DNA of 64,000 bases, taken from NCBI RefSeq assembly GCF_947623445.1, contig NC_135247.1, positions 7,194,501 through 7,258,500 of the forward strand. Reading direction: 5' to 3'. This DNA comes from Clavelina lepadiformis. Lineage: Eukaryota; Chordata; Ascidiacea; Aplousobranchia; Clavelinidae. This document shows positions 1 through 11,111 of this stretch, in pieces; the first letter of the stretch is position 1; every line of letters begins with the position of its first letter. Position numbers and translations under genes: made by a program. The notes under the pieces are model-generated. The model was given only the letters and a program-made list of their open reading frames with translations, had not been told where the DNA came from and searched no databases.

Positions 1-2316
1 CTTGTGTAACAAAAATTCTCTCATTCATGAAACCAAGATAAAATTTCACGTTTCTGATGAACCGCAACACCCTTAACTGTGAGTAACTATACATACACTG
101 TGTAGCATCGTCACGCAAATAAAACAAACCGATCATCTTTATTAAGCCTCATTTAATTGCTCACAGCCAGACACCAACAAGCTTCCGTAAAAGGCAAGCA
201 CAACATTTATATTTATCAAAGGTGTCAAACACAGTGATAAAAAAAGATAAGAACAAACGCTCCAAACACACAACATAGTAATGAATGATAAGCTACTGGA
301 GGAACAAAGTTCGTCACGTTTGTGCTTGTGATATTCCACGCCTTAATTCTATAACAGGATTAATGCATTAGAGACTGCAGTATAGGGTAACCCTCGTTAA
401 GTTTTATGTATTACAATATTTAGTTATGATTCTAAAATGTTTCTAATGATTGATTTTATTGGTTGCTCTTTTTCTCCACATTTTATGTTTAGACCAGATG
501 TTTTGTTATTTCAAATTGCTTTTTTGACCTGTATGCCTTCTTATACTGAAAATATTATTCAACATAAACTGCACCTTACAGCGTACATATAGTTTACGTT
601 TCATAAATTTCTTGCCATTGGTTGAGAATCGAGATAACAACAGCAGCTATACGAACAAGAAGGTCGTATCTCTTACCCAGCAGCTTATTAATATCATATG
701 CTCGCATTTACAGTTTTTTAATTGTTTGATCAAATTATATTTTGTAATCTGTTTTTGACTCGAACATAAATTTGTAATGATGTAAGTACTTTCATGTATA
801 ATGAAATAGTTTGATAAACATTGACATTAGATTTAGATGAAATACTGTTAGAAATGATATAAACCTAATTCTTATACTTTTTTGTTTTCTTGGACATATT
901 TTGCGATAATTCTATTCAACTTGCGCTGTTCCATTATGTGTTCTTTTAAAATTCTAACATGTGGCTACTGTTCGGCTAAGGGTAAAAAATATTTTACTGT
1001 AACTCACTCAAAAAAATTATCAACAACACTTGAAAAAATCAATAATAGCTGCTCCGCACTTCACGTTTTCCGTTGCTATAAAGGGTCGCCATATGAGATA
1101 TAATAAAGATGTAAATTATGAAATAATTGTGCTCTTTATGGCAATTGGTCTGCAATATAGTCGTATTGTATCAACTTAATTGCTTAACAGATCATGAAAC
1201 AGCGTCCAATCAAAATATGGCACGCCGATAAGTCGACGTCATAGACATTTTCAAAGATACACTGATGTGTCAATTGGAACATAAGAGTGCCAGCGTTAAA
1301 GCTATTCGGCATTTGCTTCAAATTTATTGAAGAGTATAGTTGCCAAATGAAATTTAGTATTACAGACAATAAGCTACTTAATTACAGATTGTGAAACTAT
1401 AAACAATTTTAAAGAATGTGAAATCTCCTGCAGCAGTATAGAATAAAATAACGTGAATTTCACCATAATATACAGAATTATCTTGGTATTCATAAACACG
1501 ACACGATTAGGTAGAAATATTAAACAGTATTACTACTAGTCAGATTACATAACGATAGCATAGGTATCTATTATATCAAAAGTAAGAAAGGAGATATAAG
1601 ACAGGATGCAAAGTTGCAAGAGAAAACACCTCGTTTTACCTAATTTTGTATAAAGGTACTCTTTATCACAGTTTACTAATACAGTCTCCAAGTTTATATT
1701 CAAAAGATTATTCCGGTATAAAGAAAAGCATTTATTGATTTCTTGTTCATAAAACAATGATTTTTGAAATACAAGTAATTGAAATATAGAAATGATAGCT
1801 TATAGACTGTATGGATTTTTATTATTTTTGTAAATAAAAATATCAATTTTTAGTTCTTAAATTGAAAAAATTGTTTTATCGATTCAATTTAGTAGGCTAT
1901 AAATGTAATATGTACTCTGATGAGTGCTTAACCCTTTACTGGTTTAGGGCAAAAGAAATCTAGCCAAACGCAGAGTGCGTTAATTAAAATTGAGTATATA
2001 GGCGTATATAGTAAATTTTATATAATTGACAAGCCTAAAACAAGATTGTATTGTAGTGGTACTATACTACGGGGATTTTAAGTTTTACAAAGTCTAAGTA
2101 TAAGTAATAACTTTCATTCTGCCGACTTCGTTTCAAAAACCGGTAATTTTTACAGTTTTTGCATTGTGATTATTTATCTAAGAAAATAAAGTCATCCAGC
2201 AACCTATTTTGTGACTGTCACCACAATGCAGAACGTTTCTATTTTTGCAGTACCATTAAAAGCATTTTTAAACAAACCAAAGGTTTCAGAATTGCTTGCA
2301 AAAAATCTTAGTGCAC

Positions 2317-2347
<31 letters not shown>

Positions 2348-2390
2348 TTCTTTGCAGAATTCTTATCACTAGTTTATATAACCGTAAAAA
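1..2390. other. Gene-free AT-rich DNA upstream of the cyclophilin gene
   Basis: I see no supported gene here. The open frames at 142-339, 882-1103, 1184-1369 and 1545-1757 are short, rich in stop-prone codons and show no recognisable domain. A (CTGT)n microsatellite lies near the right edge. Confidence 0.6.
2318..2346. repeat. (CTGT)n microsatellite
   Basis: About seven tandem CTGT/TGTC units end roughly 45 bases before the cyclophilin start codon, so the tract probably lies in its 5' UTR or core promoter. Length variation here could affect expression; that is inference. Confidence 0.85.
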
Positions 2391-4545
2391 ATGGATAGGA
2401 AGTCAATCGTAATTCTTATTTTGGCCTTGACCCTTTTTGGCAAAATTGGGGCTGCTGATTCTTCAGAAAAAGAAGGTGCCGGTGACGACGCAGGAGAAAA
2501 TGTTAATGCCGAGGCTGAAGCAAAAACAAACACTCCAAAAGATGAAAAGGAATATAACGACAGTACTAAACCAGAAGGAGATGCAAATTCGAAAAAAAAA
2601 GAGTTACCAGATACTATAAACATTGTAAAAAATCTTTTATTTAATTATATGCCTAGGTTAAATGCTGGTGTATTGTTTTTGTACAAAAAAAACCTTCCAA
2701 CGGTTTTTTTTCAAAGAATTTTTACAACCATTTTTTTACCTTTGCTATAAACAGAATGGAAAAGAAATTCCTATTGAGAGAGCGGATAGAACAATTACTT
2801 CAAAAGCAACCTTTGAAGTGAGCTTCGGGAAAGAAGTGATTGGAAATATTTCCTTTGGACTTTTTGGGAGAACATGTCCAAAAACAGTTCGAAACTTCGT
2901 AACCCTTGCTAACCCTAACCGACCAAATGGGGAAGGTTATAAAGGAAGCAAGATTCATAGAATTGTGAAAGGCTTTGCCTTTCAAGGTTCGTAAACTTTT
3001 GTTGTTGTTTTTTTTAACCCTTGGATTTTTTAACCTTTTTCCCTTTGGTCATGAATGTGGTGAGGACGAAAAAAAATTTAAGTTGCTACTATAACATGCA
3101 CAAATGCAAGAGAAAAAATTATAAATGCCAAAAACTTAATACACATACATAAAAAAAAACTGGTAGTAATTGCTTGATAACATCCACGACCAGCACTAAA
3201 CCGAATTTAATCTTTTAGAATTAAGCTCTTTTTCCAACATCGACTTTTTTTAATAACTTATTTCCTTATTATTAATAGTCTTACACATTTGGTGGTACCC
3301 CTTTCTCGTAATATCAAGGAAGGTATTAATTTCAAACTATATGGTTTGGAAACCCTTGTTTAAGCTAATCAAAATCAATAGGATTTTGATTGCTAAACAA
3401 ATGTTATAGAAAAACTTTATTTGCTAAACTTCTAGGGAGTTTTCCTTATTGAGCTATACTGACTAATCACCTACACTTATGGAAACTTATTCCATTCAGA
3501 ACGCGCTAGCTAGCCTACCACTTCTACCATATCTAATACATACCCAAGTCATGAAGCATATTTTTTATACATTGTGACGTCATTATGACTGCCATCTTTG
3601 TCATATTAGGAGGCCACATTTGCGACACAATTTTGGAAATAACTGCTTAACCACTATAGCCTACATATTCTTAAAAAACCTTTCACCAGTATGTTTACTG
3701 GCAACCACTTTTTGATCTAAGGCCAATTTTTCTTTGGACTTGCCGCTCTCGTTAACCATTCCCTTTACATACCTGAACTTTACAACTCACAACGAGGTTG
3801 TAATCTCCAGATTGTCAAGCATTGTTTCAGATATTGCAATTTTGGCTATATTTTCTAGGAGGAGATTTTTTAAACAATGATGGAAGTGGAGGCTGGAGCA
3901 TTTTCGGAAGATACTTTAGAGATGAAAGTTTTGCAATAAAGCATTTTCCATTTTGTCTGTCGATGGCTAATTCAGGTATAGCTCTACAATCTTAAAGTGC
4001 AACACTAAAACAATAAATTACGTTGTGAAGTTATACAGTATCTAAGTATTATTCATGGTGCACATAGAAAAAGACTCCAATCTAGACGACTTAAACTATT
4101 TGATTTTTCTGCGAAGTGCAAAGCTAATTAGTTTCGAGGTAAAACAGTTGCGGGTATGTTCCCAACAAATTATATTTTTATTTTCAACATGCTTTACCAT
4201 TGCACTCCCATTTTTATCAAGTTATTTGGTTTAGTTAAAGCAGTACTAAAAATCTGATAAGGTAGTTAAGTTTAAAACAAAATCTTAAATTCTAATAATA
4301 TCATTTTTTTCAATTAACCAGGACCGAACACAAACGCTTCCCAGTTTTTTGTTCCCGTTATACGAACCTCATGGCTAGATGGCAAGCATGTAGTATTTGG
4401 ACAAGTCATTGGTGGTCACAAGGTGGCGAAAAAGATAAATGATGTAAAAGTGAATAATTATGACAGACCCTTCAGACAGGTGTGGATTTCTAACACCTGG
4501 GTCGAGGTTTATAAGAAGACAACTTCAAGATCTGACGAACTTTAA
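2391..4545 (+). CDS. Secreted/ER cyclophilin-type peptidyl-prolyl isomerase, 4 exons
   Basis: The exons are 2391-2624, 2755-2986, 3859-3975 and 4322-4545. All junctions are GT-AG, the phases agree, and the product is about 268 aa. Cyclophilins isomerise Xaa-Pro bonds. Residues 1-22 look like a signal peptide (basic start, hydrophobic [11 protein letters not shown] core). Residues 23-78 are an acidic, low-complexity linker. The isomerase domain follows, with [24 protein letters not shown] and [12 protein letters not shown]. The catalytic Arg and the Phe, Gln, Trp and His of the active site are all present; the residue equivalent to CypA Met61 is Ala. The C-terminus is SDEL, which resembles the KDEL/HDEL retrieval signal, so an ER cyclophilin B-like role is likely. 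The acidic N-terminal insert is unlike ordinary cyclophilin B. The exon 1 donor (ATT|GTAAAA) is weak and is the least certain junction. Confidence 0.87.
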
Positions 4546-6074
4546 TGACTAATATATATCGTAGTCCTTTTGTCCCGGCACAAAATATGTACAACTGTCC
4601 TTAGTTTTTTGGCCTATTTTGAAATTGTGCTGAGATCGCAAACTGCAAATTACAACGTCGTTACTCGTAGATTATATACATCGTTGGATTATGTATTTGG
4701 AACTGATTGCATTTTAGGTAGATTGTCTTTTTAAGTGTCAAGTAGGCTTTCAAAATGTTTCGTTTGTTTTGCGCATAGGCAAATAGTGCAACGATACAAA
4801 GAAGTACAGTTGATTAAAAGCTTACTAAAAGCAAGTGGCCAAACATGCAACAGGTTTAAGCGACCATTTTATTTAGGGCTTTATAGCAAAAGTGTTGAAA
4901 TCTTTAGAAATTAGTTGACATATAGCCTAAACATCTATCATAACATATACATTTATTAAGTTTAGATATTTTGCTTATTACTAATTTCCCAAATATAACT
5001 TAACAAACAACTTATAAAGGCTTATAACATTGCAATTTTGATCCATCACATTATATCCATATAAGCAATTGACAGTACGCTAAAATCAAACCTATATATA
5101 AAGTATAGAATTATAATTTCTTTTTTAATTGTATTGTGAAAAGTTATATAGGCTATACGCAACAATTGGTAATGTTAGAAATTTTAATTTACAACATCAT
5201 TAATTTCTTGAAATTTGAAACCCACATGATGCATGGAGGTTACTCCTCTATTATAGCGACATTAAGTTTCGGAAGAGAGAAAAAAGTCGCAGTTGGGTCT
5301 GTCTATCGTATGTTAAGTTGTCAGTGTAACTATACTGAATGATATGTTATAATATATACCTGCATGTGCCCCACCGGCCACCATATCGAAGTATAATATG
5401 ACACTTTACAGTAGTCTGTGTAAAGCCTACTGAAAGGACTAATAGAAAAAACCTACTGCAATGATGAATGCCCAATAGAAAACAATAACTTATACTTAAA
5501 CTGATATTTTAAATATATATACTATTGGGAATTTTAGGGTTACTTTTGATAAAGTTGATAGATTTCAGTGAATTATGATAATCAGGTTGAACGATATTAA
5601 AATTAGATTCTTATGGCCCTATAAGACATATTTTTCTTGTGACCTGAAAACTCAAATTGTCTATATATATAGGCTATAACGAAGTTATCGACGAAGTGAA
5701 AATGTTAACCACCATGGGAAAAATATCATCATTACGCAACATTTACGGTAATTTTAATAAAATTATTGCAAATAGCCTACTCTTTGAAAGCTGGTATGAA
5801 GTCAGTTGCCTAAAATCAAAAACAGAGAAAAATGAATTACCAGCCAGACCTTGTTTCCATTATATAGCCACTTCCCATTATAAGCCATTTATCAGATTGA
5901 TTGGTTTACTGCTTTATAAGGTGATGATAATGAATAACATGACTGGACCCATGTTCGTATTTATTTATTTATTTATTTATTTATTTATTATTTAAAACCA
6001 ATTGAAATATATAGGTTATGTGCGTTGTAGTGTACAGTCATGCGTGCGAGAATGTTTCAATATGTATATTGTAG
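4546..6074. other. Gene-free stretch with a (TTTA)n tract
   Basis: I find no convincing gene. Frames at 5136-5342 and 5657-5995 have no recognisable domain. A (TTTA)n microsatellite sits at about 5957-5992. Confidence 0.55.
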
Positions 6075-6443
6075 TAGGGCTACCATATGTCCTCTTTTAG
6101 GGGAATTTGTCCTCTTTTCTAAAGAAAAATGAATTGTCCTTCGAGGACACTAAAAAGTGTCCAAATGTCCTCTTTTTTGCATTATGCATTTTCTTGCGTA
6201 TATTTTCAACACAATTATATTTTTATGTGACTTTTCGGCATGAAGCCTAAGTTAAGTCAAATAACTTTTTGGCAACAGCATGAGATCTAATCATTTTTCT
6301 TGTCATTGTTTTAATTTAGATTTTTAATTTTATCATTGTATACGGAAGTGCCAATATGGAAAGATCTTAATATAAGACAAAAATAATGGACAAAAATGAA
6401 AATAAGGACATTTCTTAAAAATAAGGACGGTATGGCAGCCCTA
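6075..6443. mobile_element. MITE-like element with inverted ends
   Basis: The left end reads TAGGGCTACCATATGTCC. The right end, reversed, reads TAGGGCTGCCATACCGTCC. The body is made of short subterminal repeats (tgtcctctttt, aataaggac). It has no coding capacity. I could not find a clear target-site duplication, so the superfamily is unassigned. Confidence 0.6.
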
Positions 6444-8343
6444 GTTACAGGCCTTATACAAATAGAATGCATATATGGCTCAAAGTGAAGGAATTCTTCA
6501 TTGTGCGTGCGTTTTCCTGAATCGTGCTGTGTTTACGGTATGCCCAGATTGCTGGTATTTCTTATCAGCACGGGGTGTTTACTATTTTTATTTTATTTTG
6601 TCTGTTTTTATGTAGGTTATTATATGGGGAAATGTTCGACCGATCAGGCCAGGAAGTCGAACCGCAGTGGAAAACGGTATAGCCTAACTCTGGTTTAAGC
6701 TTAATCGGATGCACACGTTTATTCCACTCCGGGTTTAGGTTCCGCAAGTTTGCTAATATAAGTTTCGTTTCGGGTTCAAATGTCTTCATTTATCTAATTA
6801 CTTCTTAAATTTCCTCAACTACACTGCACAAGAAGCATATTTCTGAAAAATAAATCGGCCAAAGAAAATCGCAGGAAGTCTCAGTTTTTGGACTTTGTTG
6901 TGACGTAATTACCGCTCATAGTTATGTTATGTCATAGATAAGTCAAGTTGCTTGACGACATGTTGCTGCTGCTATTGCTATTGCTTTCCTTGTGCGGTAG
7001 TCAACTGAAGTCAGAAGTGTAGGTCATAGGAATTTAACCTATGTCCAATTAAGCGTCATGTGAAGAAATTTTCCACGTAAAGCACTGTACAGTTGAATAA
7101 TACTGTGTAATTGAATAAATTACGATTGTTTTAAAGATAAAAAATCCGGTAGCCTAATCATTTGCCTCGGTGAAGTTATAGTATTCTTTGGACCGCATAG
7201 AGCCATAGACTACCCGTCAAACCAGTGCCGTACTGGTTGCCGTGGTTGGGCTATAGCTACAGGTTGTCACCTATCAAGCTATTGGCAGCAATTAATAAAT
7301 GCAGTTATAACAGGTACATGCGTGACATACAGTAGGTATTGCTAAACTAATGAATTTGCGAATGTTATTTGTGATTACCTATGACATGAAAAGAGACTTG
7401 ATCTACGTCATACTGACAGCCAATTTCGCAATTTTCTTTTGCTTATAATTACCTAACCAAGAAGTATTTTCCAAATCTACAGTACTTTACCAGAATATTC
7501 AGTTAGTAGCGTTCTTTCATATAAGATCAACTTGTTTTGTACTTGACCCTCACTTTAAGATCTAGAAGAAAAATTGAGCTTGATGCATGGTACTATCCCA
7601 ATCAAGTACATATACTAACAAAAATATTTTAAAACTCGTTTAGAAATTTGATGAAACAAGAAAAGAAATAATTTTGTGCGGTCTTACACTTGTAACATAA
7701 TTGTGAGGGTTGATACGTGAGTAGCCACCGTCGATAGAGGGCAATTGAGCCGTAAAACTCCTTTGGTTATATGACTTCTCAGAAGGGGCTGTTGCCGAGC
7801 ATCACAGGCGGGCAAACTAAAACCAATCCGTCGTTTATTTGGCGATGCAAGACTGTGTCCTGTATCAATTCGGGTTCTTGAAAAAAGTCCGCAAGCAAGA
7901 ATAACGCGTAAACCGCAAACACGACACTGATTACTGCTACGTAAGTGATTACAAAACAAAGATGGCACTGTACGCCACACATCCCTATAATTTTATGAAT
8001 TTAAATTTTCAAATTTAAAAAAAAAATACTTTTCCGAGATTAGTCTGCTGTTTAGTAGGCTAGTTGTGAAAGTAGGTATATGCCAACGTTAGTGCATAAA
8101 AACCTTTCAAAGAAGATATTAATTGATCTCAAATTTGAAACGTAAAACGCCTGTATAGGCTATAGACTACGGGGTTTCTTTAACACTAAATCCACAGCTG
8201 TTCTATGCTTCTGTTTTAAAATAACATGAAAATACCTTAAATTTTCACGGTAAATTGTTATATGTTTTTATCGTAACATCTATTGTTATTGTGATATTTG
8301 GGAAATAGTTCGTGGGCTCAAAATTGCTGAACCTCATCTTATG
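6444..8343. other. Gene-free stretch
   Basis: No supported gene or RNA was seen. Frames at 6501-6698, 6565-6789 and 7684-7980 (overlapping frames on both strands) show no domain and no splice-consistent extension. Confidence 0.5.
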
Positions 8344-8351
8344 CTCTATAC

Positions 8352-8792
8352 CAGGGGTGGGCAAATGTATTCCATGGAAGAGCCATTTGCAGAAAATACA
8401 AGTACCAGAGAGCCTCAAAATTATTTCAATACAAAAACGGTATAATGCAAGTTCAGCAATAATAACAGAATTGTAATATAACAAAACGGTAATAATTAAC
8501 ACAATAATAATAACGGTAATAACAAAATAACACGCACAATATTTATCAATATCAGTCTTTTGTTTGATTTGCTAATCTCTAGTGTTAAATCTAATACATC
8601 ATAATGTCTAATGTTACGTCATAAACGAAATGCTGGCCTAAATAAAGAAAAGAAGAAGAGAGAAACGTTCATAAACGGTACTCTTGGTAGCCTTTACAAT
8701 TTTTTTGGAATTTTACGATTCGACTAGAAGAGCCACAAAAAACATGCCGGCGTGCCGCATGCGACTCGCGAGCCGCAGTTTGCTCACCACTG
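8352..8792. mobile_element. hAT-like MITE A1 (same family as 26381-26720)
   Basis: Starts CAGGGGTGGGCAAATG and ends TTTGCTCACCACTG. It is flanked on both sides by the 8-bp duplication CTCTATAC (8344-8351 and 8793-8800), which is diagnostic of hAT insertion. The inner 8630-8750 segment closely matches 26570-26690, so the two belong to one non-autonomous family. No transposase is encoded. Confidence 0.9.
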
Positions 8793-8800
8793 CTCTATAC

Positions 8801-9213
8801 CAGGGGTGTCCAACCTTTTTGGCCAAAGGGCCACATGCGATTTACGAATGATTGCGCGGGCCACTTGAGTGTTTACTGCTAATTTCTAATTAAAACCCTC
8901 ACACTAAAATTCTAATTTCAGAAATAAATGTGTGATGCAAGAAAATTAACTTGAACAGTTGTGCACCCCTGCACTAGAGACTACGGTATAGTATCTATCC
9001 ATTGATCTATTAATTAATTATCTATTATCTCTACTATCTATAGACTCTATAGTATAGACTATAGACTTTCGACAGAGCAATAGACAAAGAAAGCAAACAA
9101 TAATTGCCAATTTCTCGGAATGTAAGTTCGCTATAAATTACATAGGCGATTCAGTTGATATAATATAAGTCATTTCGAAAAATATAGCGCGGGCCGCGGG
9201 TTGGACACCCCTG
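8801..9213. mobile_element. hAT-like MITE A2, abutting A1
   Basis: Starts CAGGGGTGTCCAACC and ends GGTTGGACACCCCTG, a nearly perfect inverted terminus. A third copy of CTCTATAC follows at 9214-9221. The element begins exactly where the right target duplication of the previous MITE ends, so the two share one target sequence. Confidence 0.9.
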
Positions 9214-9221
9214 CTCTATAC

Positions 9222-10126
9222 AGTCATTCACTTTACACAAAGACTTCTACGCTAGTGATTTGATGGATTTCTCAGTCACATTTAATTTTATGATCATTGC
9301 AAATAGATGTAGGCTATAGCCTAGCCCTATAGGCTATTCTTTTACATTTTTAATATTGAAGAAAAGAGCTTCCAGTGGGCTTCTTATGAAATCTTCGAGT
9401 CGGCTTGATAGCGAAGTGGTTTGAAGAGGTTTATTATTAGATTATTACTCTTTATTAGATTAATCAGGCAAAAGAACCAAAGTGTATAGTTTTTTTTTGC
9501 GTGCTGTTAGAATACTCTAACACTGTGGCTGTCAGTTGGCTACAGATTGCAACGTAGATGCTTACAAGTGAAGACGTTTATTTGAAATTATGTACACGTT
9601 TTAACACAAGATTACTAGGCGAGTAGCATCTTGAAAACTGACGTTCTACATGTTTTACAGAAGTTCGTTTTCACCGAGCCGGACAGAGGCTCGGTCAGCG
9701 ATCTCTATTTGTCTGGTCACTGACAAATGCTCAAGGTTTTATAGTGTGTAGATGGGGAGTTGAAATTTTTGACGTCACAAGCAACAGATGCTTACTGCAG
9801 GTGGCAGGTGTATGGGGAGTTGAAATAAGATTTCTAAAATATGCATATTCATAAAGATCAATCACAAGTTGGTAAACACATTTCAATAAATGGAGCAATG
9901 TTATTCGAAAAAGTCACCTAAGCCGCTGCAGGTTTGAGCGCTAACCTCGCAACAAATGTGACTTGTGTTCCGTGTTCGATAACCAGTGGCGCAATACCGT
10001 TGTAATGCACTTGCTGGGCAAGGCATTAACGACACTTATCCCTGTTCAGTGAACGTGGTGGACAGTTTTAAATTTGGGCAATATTGTATAACAAATCAAA
10101 AAAACAAAATAAAAAATATGTGTCAA
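9222..10126. other. Gene-free stretch
   Basis: No supported coding or RNA feature. The sequence contains scattered TAGGCTATAGCCTA-like motifs near 9310-9340. Confidence 0.5.
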
Positions 10127-10250
10127 TCGGGTTCGGAACTTGCACAAAGACTAGCTCGGTAACTGGAGCTCGACCGATGAGCAATCATTGCTGGATTTAA
10201 GTTGAGCAAAGACTTTCCTCAGTCCGAGGATAAAGATTATTATAATCTAC
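10127..10250 (+). repeat. SINE-like dispersed repeat copy
   Basis: A block with GATGAGCAATCATTGC, then a short hairpin (CCTC...GAGG) and ATAAAGATTAT, recurs at about 61503-61610. A related block lies inside the hAT elements at 28229-28420, 47606-47797 and 54898-55098. The spread at unrelated sites indicates a transposed repeat. A tRNA-like A box (TGGCGGAGTGGTTAGAG) lies nearby at 10325-10341 but is not clearly part of it. Confidence 0.45.
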
Positions 10251-10735
10251 CACACCAAAACCCATGGTGTAAAAAACTCGTTTCAAAATTTTGTTTTGAC
10301 ATGATATGGTCAACACGGTTGTGTGGCGGAGTGGTTAGAGTCCTGGGTTCGCAATAATGCGACCCTCGTCGAAAAAACAATAAAATACAAAGCGGGCCGT
10401 TGTAGAAAACAACATAATAAAGTACAACACCCAAATGGATCGCCTGCAACGAAAATTTCCCCGACTTCTACAATTTTTTACTTTGAAAAATCCATTAAGC
10501 TTACAACATTTCTATGTAACATTGTCATTTATACAAAACTAGGTGCTTTTATAAATAAATGTTTATAGAAACAGCCATATCAATAATACTAATTACTTCA
10601 TCTTTCCCAGATGAACATAGGTGTATGGGTGACTTTTACAAGGTAACATAAATGTAAAAGTTGGCAAAAATATATAATTTAAATGCTGTACTACACCAGA
10701 GAAACAACGTTTGCATTAATTTTAATACTTTTAGT

Positions 10736-11111
10736 CAGTGGTGGGCAGTCGGTACTTTGAAAGTACCGTCGGTAACAGTACCGGTACTTGGCAAAAATGT
10801 TCTGACGGTTCCGAGATAGCGAGCGACACGTTTTCTTTATAGATTATTTGTAGAAGAACGCAAGCACGAACGACGCTCTTTTTTCATTGATGAACGAGAG
10901 CATGAGCGACTCTCTTTTTTACAAGAACGGTTGCCCAGCTCTGCCTTAAATAATAATCACTTTAAAATTTAAGTTTAAAATTACCGAGTACCGGGACTAC
11001 TTATATTTCTTGAAAAAAGTAACTTGGTACTGGGATTCAGTAATATATTTTAAAAAGTCCTGATGGTACCGGTTCTTTACTGAAAACTTACCGCGGTACT
11101 GCCCACCTTTG
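10736..11111. mobile_element. hAT-like MITE B
   Basis: Starts CAGTGGTGGGCAGTCGGTAC and ends GGTACTGCCCACCTTTG. It is flanked by CTTTTAGT (10728-10735) and CTTTTAAT (11112-11119), an 8-bp target duplication with one mismatch. The inner sequence repeats GGTACC/AAGTACCG motifs. Non-coding. Confidence 0.8.

Noticed and set aside
10325..10375. tRNA-like sequence (TGGCGGAGTGGTTAGAG)
   Set aside because: It has an A-box-like start, but no B box at the right spacing and no cloverleaf. At most it is a fragment of a tRNA-derived repeat.
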